From the NCBI GenBank assembly GCA_963281255.1, contig OY725504.1:1116001-1180000 (forward strand): a DNA stretch of 64,000 bases, read 5' to 3'. This document shows positions 1 to 12,051 of the stretch, one piece after another. The notes under the pieces are model-generated. The model saw only the letters and a program-made list of their open reading frames with translations. It was not told where the DNA came from and did no database searches. This stretch comes from Aphrocallistes beatrix (lineage: Eukaryota > Porifera > Hexactinellida > Sceptrulophora > Aphrocallistidae). The position numbers and the translations under genes are program-made. Position 1 is the stretch's first letter, and each line of letters opens with the position of its first letter.

Positions 1-337
1 TACTCCATTTCTGTCGTAGTTCCAGTCGCCCACTCAACTATTTATTCATCGTTCCAACCAATTTCCCATTTATAGAACGAACTTTCATATTGTATTTCGT
101 AAATGGATGATTTAATTATATTTTAAAATGGGAGAAATATCATGACCGATGCAATCTCTTAGCCAAATCAAAAGCAAATCTCAGCCCAAATTTTATGAGT
201 CCCCACTAGCTTATTTAAATAAATGAGTTTGGTCCCGCAAGCAAAAAAGCCCCCACATAGAAATTCCTTTTCTTTGAATTGGTTGAATAAATTGCCTAAA
301 TGATTTTTGGAATAATGGACATAATTTAGAAATATAC

Positions 338-1536
338 AGCAACCTACGTTGCTACATACGTAGAAGAGCTCGAGCAACCTACGTTGCTAGAAATGAGCTA
401 GCAACCTAGGATGCTGGGAGCTTAGTATGTAGCAACCTATGACAAATAGCATTATTGCTTGCATTCATAGATTAATATTATTATTCATTGGCATACATTA
501 TTTTATTTCATTAAATTTTCATCTTACTATGTATAGTCCATAGGGTTCCTAGGGGCACAAATTTTAAGAAGTTTACTGCTTATATTCGTACAGAGTTTAT
601 TTTGAAAAAAATTATTAGGAGAGGGGTATAAACTAAGAGAATCATCACTCATTATATATTTTTTATCATACGTATAGTATTATAAAAATTTCCCCTACCT
701 TATATTCTACATATACAAGTACATCAAGAAAAAATAATTTAGGATTGAGGGGAATCTAGGACTCAGAAAACTGGGTGAGATTGATCACAGCGAGCAAATA
801 TCCGTTAAAAGCGCACGATACGCGCCTTAATTCAACCATCTCTACCTAACTCCGTCTTACATGGTGCAAGCCTAAAATCCGGGACGGGACAGGATAGCCC
901 CAGAATATCTAGGTACCTAATTCCAGACGGTCAATGTGCTTAATTTTCGTGACAGTTTAAGATACTAATTTCCGAGATAGAACGACCCATCCCGGAAATT
1001 AGGTACCTAGATTTTCCGGGAATGTCCCCCCAGTCCCTTTTTAGCATGCCCCTTATACGACGTTTCTTATTTAGGGGTCAGGACCTCTTATAGGGACACG
1101 CCCCTATGGCTTGGACGATGTACTACGTCCGTCCGTCCGTGAGTGCGTTAGTTCGTTAGTTCATCCATATATAAGTGGTATTAAAATATAAGATTCGCTA
1201 CGTCACAGGAGGCAAACTGGATTACCCTATTGTATTACTTTACGCACCTATTCTTAGGATCTTTAAAAAATGTGAATTGAATTAAATGTTCAATCATTGA
1301 AAGAACTTAACGGCAGTAGGCAGTGAGAGTCTAACTTAAAGCAGATGATTTAATAAATAGAAGTTTCACTAAAAATTAAAAAATAAATTATACGTGTATA
1401 TAAAATTGACTATCTAATGAAATATACTTGTACAGATGAAATTGATATTGGCTAATACGTATATATGAATAAAAGCGGTAATGCAATTTCTCATAGGTTG
1501 CTCGAGCTCTTCTATGTAGCAACCTAGGTTGCTGTT
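338..1536. repeat. Composite foldback repeat, family A, copy 1
   Basis: The two ends are inverted copies. An end containing AGCAACCTATGACAAATAGC near 420-470 matches, in reverse complement, the end near 1463-1502. Short palindromes such as AGCAACCTAGGTTGCT are clustered outside both ends. The interior (about 480-1460) shows no coding sequence. Its right half, including the stretch around 1090-1260, recurs in reverse orientation at 18180-18720, and terminal pieces recur near 16425 and 20545. It looks like a non-autonomous foldback or TIR element with several relatives in this window. I could not define a clean target-site duplication, so the outer borders are approximate. Confidence 0.6.
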
Positions 1537-1853
1537 TAGAAAAACCCTAATTTATATTGTTTCGGTCTTTCAGGTCATTGATAAATACTAACAAATTAGA
1601 GTAACCAAAATGTAAACCATCAAACTGGTAGCTTCAAACAACAGATCTTCTTCGATTAACAAACTATCAATTTCCTAAGGATTTTTTAATTCTAATTGTC
1701 AAATCAATAAACAATTAATTATAAATATTGGTACCTAAAACTAATTTTCTGATGGCTGTGAACTCTAGAGTTATCTCCGCCCTCTACCCCTGAAAATACA
1801 AGTACCATATAATCTTTATTATAAATTTATAATTATAAATAAACGCAATACTT

Positions 1854-4212
1854 TCAAATGACAGTGAGAGTAGACTGGAATGTGGAACTGGTGTCTTCTC
1901 GAATCAACTCTCTCAACGCCATCGTCGCGTAGCAGCTCTTCGGGAGTTGGAGAGTCAGCAGGAGTGCTGTCCTACTCTCCGCACCTTCACACCTACTGGA
2001 TTCATCTTCCTTTCTGAAAGTTTCTAATTTCTCTAAATCACTTCTAATCAGTGGCTCTTCTAAGCTAGAGTATTCTTCTAAGTGCCATTCTTCAACTTTT
2101 GGTATAATAAAAACAGGTCTAAAATTCGTGTGAAGCTGATACTCTTTATGCAAAGACTTTATGTCCGAGAAGTTTATATTATCATCCCGCAGCATCTGTA
2201 GGCTGAACTCGTCAGGAGAATCTTCCCCTAGAGTTGGGATGATCAAATCTTGAAAAGAAAACTGATTCGAGTTTAAACATTCCTCATCCATGGTTATAAC
2301 CGTTCCGTTACTCATCACACAGTCTCCAACTTTCAAATTCCTATCCTCCGTATTCGCTATCCTGAAGCTAACTGACTTGTTCCACAAATAACTCTGATAA
2401 GCGTGTACGTACAGTTTCCTGGTCTGTTGCGGGATTTTCTGAAGAACATTCAGCCAGTTGTTCGACTGCTTTTCGAAGGCTAAAGCTTTCAATAGAGTCA
2501 CTTCATTGCATCTTCTCTTGGGCATCGACTTCAATGCTAACTCTGCATTCTGTGTAGAGCGCCACACCCCCCTAGCAGTAGCAGTGGCCTCATCCTCTGA
2601 CACCCTCTCACCCCCTACCAGGAAGTTCACCGCCTCCTTCCACTTCTGTTGTAGAATCAGGCGCCCGACCTGATGCGTTTCACCTCCACGGTTCCCAAAC
2701 CTCTGTAAACCGAAGTAGTTAACGAATCCGTGCGTTTTCAGGGACTCTATCACTTGACAGATGTCGGACTCTTGAGTAGTGACGTTTCTCAGAACAATTC
2801 TGAACTTATTACCAGTCAGGTCTCCCAATCGAATGGCCTTATCAACGTAGCGGAAATTCCCAAGCTTAATCTGTGCTTTGATCTTGTTCAATCCAACCAA
2901 TCTTTTCGCCTTGAAGCGTCGGAATGTTATCAGCTGTGTCGTTTTAGCTCTTTTATCTTTAATTCCAGCGTAGCCAATGAAGTTGGGTTTAATATGGAGT
3001 TTTGATGCTAGAATTGAGATAGCTTGCAGAGTGTCAATGTTCTCTTTGAAGAGGGCACATCTACAGGGGGATCGGAACAAGGGATTATCTAGGAGCACGA
3101 GACGCTCTTTTAGGCGTATGATTTTAAGCCCGAAAGTGTTTGGAAGCGTGAAAATTTAGAATATTACCCAATTTACTCTGTATTATAATGTTATTTATAG
3201 ATTTAGGCGTATGAAAATGTATAGGTTTGAGATTAGGAGCGTATCTCTGCAGGGCTGTATAATACCCTGATCGGAATAAGATCTAATATTAAGTAGGAAT
3301 AAGGCCTAAAACCTGCTAAGTAGGAATAAGGCCTAAACCTGCTAATTAGGAATAAGACCTAAAACCTGCTAAGTAGGAATAAGACCTAAAACCTGCTAAG
3401 TAGGAATAAGGCCTAAAACCTGCTAAGTAGGAATAAGACCTAAAATTGGAGGGAGAGCGAAAGTTACTGTGTGGCATTTTAGGTCTTATTCTTATTTGCA
3501 GGTTTTAGGTCTTATTCCTACTTCGAATCAGGCCTTTTCCGGCGACTCACCTACAGAAAGAAGGCAGCTTCTTAGGCCAACCCTCACTCCGAGTGAGGCT
3601 GTACTCCACGTGCTGGACGTGCTGAACCGTTATCTCTTTATCCTTCGCACTGGTGGCCAGATTCGTATACAAACGTTTTATGATGAAATGGATATTTTTC
3701 CGAGGCACTTTATCCTGGATTGGTGGAATCAGGACTGATTCATCTGATGCATTCTCGTTCAAATAACCTAACTTCGGAACTAAACTCTCGGGAATGAGTT
3801 TCTTCAGCTCAGTAGCTAGCTCATCACTTGATAACTCATCGAACTGAGTGGCTGTGTTTTCTGGGTTGGAAGCAGCGGCTTGTTCTTGCTCATCTGCCGT
3901 CCTCGTGTCCAATTCTGTCAACTCGACTGTATTTCCTTCTAGATCCAACTCGTTGACGTGGAAATCTGAAAATCGGCTCTTAATAACTCCATGGATGGGA
4001 GGGAGAGTTGGATTGGCGAATGCAATTATACCAACTAGAGATTCCAGCTCTATCGGCTGATTGAGCTCTTCTGCTTCGGTTGAATCGGGCAGGATCACTT
4101 CTTGTCCGGGAGAATTTCCAGATTTGTCGGGGGGATTCTCTTCTAATACACTCTTGCTACGTTTGCTGGAAGGAGGCGAATCCGCATTCACTTTAGATTC
4201 AGACCGCTTCAT
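1854..4212 (-). CDS. PUS7: Pseudouridylate synthase 7 homolog (TruD family), two exons
   Basis: This is a TruD-family pseudouridine synthase, which isomerises specific uridines in tRNA and mRNA. Exon 1 is 4212-3551 and exon 2 is 3060-1854. The splice is clean: donor TGTAG|GTGAGT after a codon split 2+1, acceptor CCCCCTGTAG. The joined frame gives 622 residues (human PUS7 has 661). The catalytic motif GIKDKRA, with Asp near residue 256, is present, as is the family C-terminal YATMALRE motif. The N-terminal ~60 residues are low-complexity and charged. I chose the ATG at 4212; the frame is open a little further upstream but without another ATG. A polyadenylation signal AATAAA lies on the minus strand at 1820-1815. 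The 490-bp intron carries a dispersed repeat and a minisatellite. Confidence 0.93.
3080..3272. repeat. Dispersed repeat family C inside the PUS7 intron
   Basis: About 190 bp starting at GGATTATCTAGGAGC and ending at TATAATACCCTGAT. It is closely repeated at 31982-32186, where it interrupts a hAT element. Both copies share an internal AATTTAGAATATTACCCAAT segment. This is a short non-autonomous element of unknown class; it starts about 20 bp inside the intron from the PUS7 acceptor. Confidence 0.65.
3285..3525. repeat. Intronic minisatellite, about 24-bp unit
   Basis: About six tandem copies of a unit reading CTAAGTAGGAATAAGGCCTA plus AAACCTG run from about 3285 to 3445. Two copies in the opposite orientation follow at 3476-3525, so the array can fold back on itself. 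It lies wholly within the PUS7 intron, between the donor and the family C repeat. Confidence 0.75.
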
Positions 4213-4249
4213 GGTAGAAGTGAAAATGCTACGCTGCAAACAATAAACT

Positions 4250-6826
4250 TGTCAGAAATGTTCACATGTACAATAACGTAGCATGAGAGATTATATACAA
4301 TAATTAACATCTTGATCTAGATATGTATAATAAATGCATCCTTTATAATTTACTCAGTATTCACACACATAGCAGGAAGGATATCCTGGGTTTTCGACAA
4401 GATCGTGGAAAGTGCTCAGATGTCCCCAGACCTCTTGCTCTAGGACAGGAGTTCCCCGTTGGCACAATGTCTCCTGGACCTCTGGTCCTAGGATTATTTG
4501 TCTGGGGGACAAAATGTGAGGAGGTACCTGGCACTACGATGGTCCGTCGAATTTGAGTAACAACCTTGCCTGCTCTCTGTCCAGTCAGACTGGTTGCTAG
4601 ATGGAATCCTGGAATGTTTGAGGTTCAGTCGAGTATGTTAGGAGTTAGAAGGAAGTATAGTCGGCAAACTGAAAATGATGAGACTCCTCGTTGACTAATA
4701 ACAATGTGCAACATATTTTGTGCTTCTTATCATTGTCTACGTACTATAATATGGCAAATTGATACACAGGAATGTCCGGGTATCATAATTTTGACTACAT
4801 GGAACAGTAGATGTCCAGTTAATTAACAGAAGTATATCATAATTGCTACAGAAAACAAGTCAGTATTATAATTATATTATGACAGCATTGCCATCATTAT
4901 TATATAGACTCAATCATGTAACTTGAATCCTACGTAGTATTTTTGGGGCATGCCTAATTGACGGGACAGTCCCGTAAATTAGGCATCTTAACTCGTCCCG
5001 TCCCGTAAATTAGGTATGCCCGTATTTTTGTCGTTCCTCACATAGGTCTTGTACAATATGGGGAACATGTGATTAATCAACTTATTATAGTTTGCAGTTC
5101 TTCAACTTTTGATGTTGTGCAATTGATCGACTTTTTAAGGTTTGTAAATTACAATGCAATTGTTTTGGTGTCTGCCACTCTCTCTCGGAGCGTGTTTTCC
5201 AAAGAAAAACAAAATGTATCATAAGGCATACACATGTATGTAAACCAATTCACAAGAATAATATTAATAAACACTTTGAGTAAATAATAAATAAGAATAA
5301 AATGCAGCTTCCCGTCCCTAAATTCTAGAAAAAGATAGCTGAGAGACAATTAATTATATTACGCTAGTGGTTAATGAATATAATAAAATAGATAATTTCA
5401 AGCAAATGCAGTCACTAGATACCTGAATAGTGTGGCAATGGAATTCGATCGATATTAGAGCTATAATTATCACTTTGTATGTAGTAAAAGCTTGAAATCA
5501 AGAGAGCAATCGAATAAAAGGGAAGTTGAAATATTTAACATGAAAATCAGGTGAAATAGTATAATAGTAGCTACGTGCAGTGACTAAAATAAGGAAAGTT
5601 AAGGAGGGTCACTGCCCATTTGGGCAGTAATAAACCCAAAATGGGCAATGATAAAGTGAAAAGTAAGTAGTGACTTATAACAATGTTAATTAACATTAAT
5701 TTTGTACATAAATTGTATGATTGAAAATCCATCACATGAGTGACAATTTTATATCAATTTTTAAGGGAGTAATCAGCATTGGATCTTATGTCACTTTTGG
5801 CATTCCCGAAACAGCTCCCACACATAGAAGCTAATACTAAATTACATCGGTTAATTGTGAACTCCGCATAATCGGGACAAAATATCGCGACCAGATGTTG
5901 AGATTAATTTTGATTAAAAGATTAATAAAAAGCTGAGCTGAGTGTCTGTAGTAATATATATTAAGAAATGTGGTTATTAAAACATAACCTTGTAAACTAG
6001 ATTCAAATTGCAGCAAATATTAAGTGATACTCAAAAGATAATAGGAAATAGCAAGGCAAAGAATTTGAAATACTGCATAATATCATCAAACTAAAATAAA
6101 CTTTCCTGAAATAACATTAATAATGCTAATTTGAAGATGATTCAAAAACATTGTTGAGGTCAGACAATCAATTTGCATTCAAATGAGCTGTGGTACCGAA
6201 CAAGCGCTTTAGTGTTGTCGATGAATTAGGAATTAGCAATGCTATATCAGATAAGTAGAGTGAACTCTCTGTGGAGACATCTGATACAAAGGAACCTATG
6301 TACGCTTACTATGTAGGTATAACCTCACAGTGCAAACAGTTCATGAGATAATAAATTCAAATTCCAAGTTTAGGCAATGCTTCAGCATCAAATATATTCA
6401 AATTATAGGTATGGAAATAATTGTACTTCTGTTAAAATTCGGAAAACTTCGAAACGTAATTGATGATGCAGAAGGTAAAAGAGTTATGGCTCATGAGTCA
6501 ATGCTTACAGAATACATTTAGGCGTGTTAGAGTACAGGATAAAGTACGGGTTCAGCTATCACGAGAAGCTAGCACAGCTTATTGTACAAATTTGGTAATC
6601 TAGGAATTGTGCAATGATTTAATATTTGTTCATACAAAAAGACAAAAATATTGCACTGATGTACCAGTAGCAAAATCAAAGAATAGTCATTTTAATTACA
6701 TAAACTGGACGAATACTCAGGTGCAGAGCTTAAATGTATTTGGAAAAAACAAGGACCCACTCCATAATGTAAGATGGAATATTACATAATGCAACCCTAA
6801 ATCATATAATTAGTTAGACATGGCTA
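4250..6826. other. Intergenic, no supported gene
   Basis: No convincing exon was found on either strand; open frames are short and AT-biased. Two small repeat-like features stand out. At 4418-4515, an imperfect inverted repeat has arms around CCCCAGAC and GTCTGGGG. At 4945-5032, a palindromic GACGGGAC/GTCCCGT stretch resembles fragments near 870-1030, 32625 and 37700. Confidence 0.5.
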
Positions 6827-6834
6827 TGGTTTAC

Positions 6835-7152
6835 CAGAGTTGCACGCGGGCCAAATATAATAGTTTGCGGGCTCCGCGGCCGGAAATATTGGCAGGACTC
6901 TCCGCGATGACAACTGAGACGATGTTTTTAATTGTCACGAGGTACCAATTAAGGGATACTTACGTAAATGGAACTTTGTTAGTTTCCACTTATTTATGTT
7001 TGCAGAAACTCACTCCCATAAAAGGATTCACTAAGTGTCTCTATAGTTAGTAACTTACAAAGCGGGCCAAAATATTTATGCGGGCTTCTTGCGGGCTGGG
7101 TTAACTTAAAATTGCGGGCCGCGGTTACAAATTTCGGCCCGCGGCAACTCTG
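6835..7152. mobile_element. hAT-type MITE, 318 bp, perfect 8-bp TSD
   Basis: The element starts CAGAGTTGCACGCGGGCC and ends with the inverted form GGCCCGCGGCAACTCTG. It is flanked on both sides by TGGTTTAC (6827-6834 and 7153-7160), a perfect 8-bp target-site duplication as expected for the hAT superfamily. The interior is GC-rich at the ends and has no transposase, so it depends on an element elsewhere. The perfect duplication suggests a fairly recent insertion. Confidence 0.88.
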
Positions 7153-7160
7153 TGGTTTAC

Positions 7161-7653
7161 ATTTAGTCTTTACACATCTCTGCCAAGTTAAATTTCAAAA
7201 TTAGGCAACTATCCCTCTGTCAAATAAAATATAGTCAATACTCGAGATACATATTTTTAACAATCCTTCTCTAGAAATCATGCAAAGGCTTGTGCAACAA
7301 ATTTTAGAAAATTTATCGAAATTAAAGAAAGTGATGCGCATTATTATATAATGATTTCGACATCTAGGTACAAAATGACTCGATTCAAATGCAATGAACT
7401 TGGTATAATGTAAGCGTATTCGAAATGGAGTAAAAATCATAACATGAGGTTTCCATTTTCATTTCAAAAATTTTTTAGGTAACTATTTCCAAAAGTTCTT
7501 TTTGGATACAACTGTTATTTTGATAAAACTAAAAAATGGGATGTATTGAAATTCCTTTCATTAATCTAGATTCTGTATATCAAAGCAAATATGATGAAAA
7601 ATATATTTAATTAAAGAAATACAATTTTACAAAACGATGAAGAAATATGCAAA
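7161..7653. other. Intergenic, no supported gene
   Basis: AT-rich sequence between the hAT MITE and the 3' end of the small membrane protein gene. I see no exon or recognisable repeat. Confidence 0.5.
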
Positions 7654-8161
7654 TCAGTAGAAAAACGAAATAGGAACATATTCTTCGCGAATAGTGGCCA
7701 GATTACAAACATCATCGAATCTTGAAACACGTCGAATTCTGTTAAATCTGACGTAGTTAGGATCTCTTGATATCAGTGGCCTGGGTTTGACACGCCTTGT
7801 TTGGGGCTGAAACTGTCTTAGAGCTGTCCGGAGACTCTTTTTAGGAACTGGAGCAGCTGTAGTTTCCTCAACTGACTTGACACACTCAACTGGCAGCTGT
7901 TTATTGAGGACAATGTGGTAGACGATGAGATACTAAAACATAACATTATATAAGAGTTGTAATACATTTTACTTGCAGGTAACAACATGACAATACAAAC
8001 TGACAATCATGATCTAATTATAAGTTTTTCTGATTTTCGTTTGTAAGAGTATTTACCTTATCCTTGGCGGCTTGGATGATCCAAGTGGTCCCGAAAGCGA
8101 CACAGATAAAGGTGGAGATAGTCACAATACACCACCATACGTTAGCAAGAAACTTCTCCAT
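7654..8161 (-). CDS. Small single-pass membrane protein, two exons, family not recognised
   Basis: Exon 1 is 8161-8057 (35 codons) and exon 2 is 7932-7654 (92 codons plus stop), joined in phase 0 by a 124-bp intron with donor AAG|GTAAAT and acceptor ATGTTTTAG|TAT. The predicted protein has 127 residues. It starts with a hydrophobic segment (residues 6-30, rich in Trp, Ile, Val and Phe) that could be a transmembrane anchor or signal-anchor. An Arg/Pro-rich, basic C-terminal tail follows. Neither exon is long enough to stand out alone; the case rests on the ATG, matching splice phases and an uninterrupted 93-codon second exon. I recognise no family. Transcript data would confirm or reject it. 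Confidence 0.55.
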
Positions 8162-8164
8162 TTT

Positions 8165-9205
8165 CACGATAATAGACTTGTCTTTAGTTAAGTTGGATAT
8201 ATCGACATTGTTACTTTCATAAACAGTAATTTATACTAGAGAGAATAAGCAGTGTCCATGCGAGTAGACCAGTGATGTCTTGTATTAATCAGAGCATTGG
8301 TTTCTCACAAAAGCGTTGGAACAGTATAGAATCAGTTGTATACACTCGAGAGCATATCAGATGTTGAAAGTTCAGATCATGAGCGTTATACAATTATAAT
8401 GGAAACGTTATAACCTGAAATTGGTTCAACACCTTACCGAATCGTGATCTCACGAATTTCAGAGAAGTCGGAGGTGAACCGAGATTTTCTTCAGGAAGCA
8501 GAAAGTGAGCAATTGTTGAATTAAACAATATTCGCAAGAAGTGTTAAATTAAAAAATCAAAATAATTCTTAATTAAACCAGCAACCTCTCCCAATGAATT
8601 GAAATTTTAGAAATACCAGTTACATTGGTACGTATGCATATAATAGATTATGGGTATCCGTGTTTTCAGAATCACTGGGGTGGTCTATTGAGTGAGATAT
8701 TGTATAGAAATTGTCTCTTTCAGCCAATTTGTTGTGATTTAATGTTAAAGTAATGCAAAAAAGCACGAGGTTATTTTGTGTCATTTTCCCCTTCATTTTA
8801 CATAGTGCTGATAAATTGAAAATATTTCTCCTAACTCACTCGCAACAAACACAACTATTCTAAATTATTGATTTAAATATAAAGCATATATCAACGATTA
8901 AGAACAGATATCATGGGATATCCAAGTTAGTATTTGGAAGCTGATTATCAAATAATATTTTTAACGATAATAAAATGCGATTGGCCCACATCGTCAGGAA
9001 AAATATTTGAGCAAACACGATTCAACAACTACATTGAAATATCCATTCCTACGTAATTAAGGTATCCTACAGCAATGGTTTTGGCTAAACTTAAATTCCT
9101 GCATTAATATGAATAATTTGGTAATGGAAATCATCTTACGGGCAGCAAATTCCATTTAGTTGCAATATCTATATATATACCGTATCGAAAATAAATGAAA
9201 TTAAG
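8165..9205. other. Intergenic, no supported gene
   Basis: AT-rich DNA between the small membrane protein (minus) and the first 7TM gene (plus). The two genes diverge, so promoters for both may lie here, but no specific element can be identified. Confidence 0.5.
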
Positions 9206-9211
9206 TTCAAG

Positions 9212-10313
9212 ATGTATCAGCCTCTGGAGGTTCAGACTTATTTCCGGTACGCCTTGACCGCCATCGTATACTTGTTATCTACGGTTACATCTCTCTTTCT
9301 GGTTGTATAAGATTATTGTTAACACGTACGTATCGTATTCAAAGTTAAAACAGTACGAATGTCTGGATGCAATTGACGGACATATGAGGAAACTAAAGAT
9401 CTACAATTCGAAAACTAGCATAATAAGAAATATTAACTTGATACTACTCGGCATGAGCGAACTCGTGTACTCGTTCTCAATATGGAGCTACTCACTCACT
9501 TTCTACTTCGCAAAGAAGTCCACTCATGATTTCAAACCTGTCACTGAAATTTCACCAAATTGCACTGTGAGCACATGGCTAGCCGTCATAGACAGAGATC
9601 AACCAATGATAGTCTGGTATGGGACTATTAATATTGGCGCTCTACGGACTATCTATCTAATCATATTCTCAACAAGATGTCTCCAGGCCCGTTATCTACA
9701 GCGTCCTATCAGAAAGATCGTAATCAAACTTGCTACTTCCTTCTCGGTTCAAGCGGTCATCCTGCTGGCATGTAGTACTATCTACACCTTTCTCATTTTG
9801 CTCGTGCTAGGCCCAATCTTTCTCTTCATCAGTTTCCTGATTCTGATCTACGATAGTAAGAAATTTCTACGATTCTTGATTTTTAACAATCGCAGCGTAT
9901 ATTTCCAATACAAAAATCTGAAGTACTACGAGAACCAAGCTCAACTGCATACTTGGTATAAAGTTATTAGCATAACTGTGCTGATTTCATTTTTTTTCGG
10001 AATTTTGTCCCTTACATCGAGGAACCTATTCTACGTCATTGAAATTTTCTTTTCTCCCAGCATTTGCTTTCTAAACAAAATATATGGATTCAAGATCGAT
10101 ACTAGGAACGAAACCGTGGGTGTAAATGAAATATTAGAAGCGCTGTCTCTGTACATTTTCCCTTTTTGTGCGTTTGTTTTTGTTCTGTTCAATAGCTTCC
10201 CCCTCTTAATCGTGTCGTCATTGAGCCTTTACAATGGAATATGGCAGAGAAAGAAGAATGAAAGAGTGAACCGTGAATTACTGAAAAAACTGATCGAAAA
10301 ACAGTATTATTAG
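9212..10313 (+). CDS. Orphan seven-transmembrane protein, member 1 (one frameshift near the 5' end)
   Basis: The main frame (9303-10313, 336 residues) carries six hydrophobic segments. The missing first one lies just upstream in another frame, opened by an ATG at 9212, so the frame must shift by one base near 9295-9300. The full protein would be about 366 residues with seven TMs. A long basic loop follows TM1. A second-loop motif ARYLQRP and a third-loop segment resemble the gene at 48080-49201 (ARYLNHP), which is the evidence for a family. Positive charges favour an outside N terminus and an inside basic C terminus (…RKKNERVNREL), as in GPCRs. No named receptor family was recognised. There is no intron. 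Confidence 0.7.
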
Positions 10314-10319
10314 AAATAA

Positions 10320-10848
10320 ATCAAATTACTTTGTCTTGTATTGTAGTTAACATTTGTGTGTATAATTTCTGTGTTGTTCTTATGAATTAGAATTAGAATA
10401 TACGTACTTGTTGATTCTTAGAGGAATTACTGCGTTGTATGCGCAGTAGAACAGAGCGTCATCAGATTTCACATTAATTAACACGACACGAAAGAAACGA
10501 ATACTTCACGAACACGAAACGCGAGTTTTAAAATCTTTCCGAGCTGCCGATATGTAAGTAATCCAGAATATAATGGAAATAACTTTTATTCTGTGGGAAT
10601 ATGACATATTGGGGTTCCCACAGAAATCCTGTGGGAATGGAATGGGAATTGAAATCCTATTTCCATGGCAACCCTGTAAACTTGGATAAGGAGTAAGATT
10701 AAGACGGATCTCCTGGAGTTACAAATACTCCATTGTACTTGTATAAAACAAACAGATAACGTTAGACTGATGATTCCATTCCTATGGGAACTGAAACATG
10801 TAATTACATGTCCGAATATACCTACGTAATACGTATAGTATCCATCTA
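10320..10848. other. Intergenic, no supported gene
   Basis: No exon seen. Around 10580-10670 there are short repeated CCCACAG/CTGTGGG and TCCCATTCC-like words that may be a decayed repeat, but no boundaries can be given. Confidence 0.4.
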
Positions 10849-10990
10849 CAGTAGAATCTCGTTAATGTGGGAAACAGGGGACAGTCGAAATTTGTTCGTA
10901 ATAACCGGAGTGATTTACATGTATTTTCCTCCGTAGGGATAAAATATATGTTCGTATTATCCGAAGTTCTGTACTAACGAGGTTCTACTG
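10849..10990. mobile_element. pogo/Tigger-like MITE, 142 bp, TA target site
   Basis: It starts CAGTAGAATCTCGTTA and ends with the inverted form AACGAGGTTCTACTG. TA lies immediately outside both ends (10847-10848 and 10991-10992). The CAGTNGAACCTCGNTA-type terminus is typical of pogo/Tigger-derived elements. It has no coding capacity. A partial relative starts CAGTGGAACCTCC near 59715. Confidence 0.8.
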
Positions 10991-11333
10991 TATACAACTT
11001 TCAGAATTAATTGAAGAAACTGCTAGTTAAAAAAAAGCTTATTTTTGGCACACCTGAATATTTTGTGACTGGCTCGGCCAAGTTCGAGTCTCAGACCAAT
11101 ATGTCAACTCATCACAAAATGATGACAAAAGTGTCACTTTTTATAATAATTACGTCAACCCAAATTGCTGGAAGTTTAATACCAAGCACAACCAGATATT
11201 AATATATATGCTCTTCTAACTCGGTTTCGATAACAATTTGATAAACAGCGCTTTCTATTAAAATACTTAGTCATCCCTTGTTTTCTAACGCCCTTCATAA
11301 ATTGTCCCGATCAGGATAAGAACGTTATCCTTA

Positions 11334-12002
11334 CTATTAAAACTCGATTAATATGTATATATATATATATATAATATCCCTTAGATTACCTGGGGTCATT
11401 TCTATTTATAGTAAAGACCCCACACTTCTAAGGTTTCCCCGCCCAAAATGACTTAACCGGAAATGAGTTAGCAAAAATCTAGCACCATTTAAGGGACATA
11501 TATCTATATCTATAACGAATTGATTGAAGAAACTGCCGGTCATAGAAAGCTAATTTTTGGCATGTGGGAGTCTTTTGCCTATGGCTCCAGTAAGTTCTGA
11601 GCTCAGAGCAAAATGTCGACTCATCATGGAATTATGACGTTTTTAAAAGTTAAGCAACAGAGTTATTCGAGCATAACTCAGCCGTTATAGATAGAATGCT
11701 GAAATTTTAATAGAATATGTATACTAAATTACTAACATACCTCACATATGATGCAACTATCATCAAAAAATGATGACTCATCACTTTGTTATGACGTCAT
11801 CATTACGCATCAAAAATTTTAAAATTGACAAATTTGGTGATTTTTCGAGTGATATCGATTATCACAGTAGGACAGACATATTTAGAGATGCTATCTTCCT
11901 TATAATTAACCAATGTGACCCCAGGCGACCGAAGGGAGCCTCCGGCGGACACTTTGTGTCCGCCAGCCGCGCAGCGCAAGCAAGCGAAGCGCGCTTGTAT
12001 AT
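11334..12002 (+). repeat. Family B repeat, copy 1
   Basis: It begins with the 26-bp end ATCCTTACTATTAAAACTCG…, then a (TA)n tract. The conserved body runs from AACGAATTGATTGAAGAAAC at 11517, and the copy ends in a GC-rich tail of consecutive hairpins (about 11930-12000). An extra ~140 bp between the TA tract and the body is absent from other copies. The body holds paired TGACGTCAT words. There is no coding capacity. A second copy follows at 12052. Confidence 0.8.
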
Positions 12003-12051
12003 ACTATATACGGTATACATGTACAGTATATATCTATATCTATATATCTGT

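Noticed and set aside
4323-4556. 77-codon frame with Gly/Pro-rich segment
   Set aside because: The stretch is an inverted repeat around CCCCAGAC/GTCTGGGG and looks like a MITE fragment rather than an exon.
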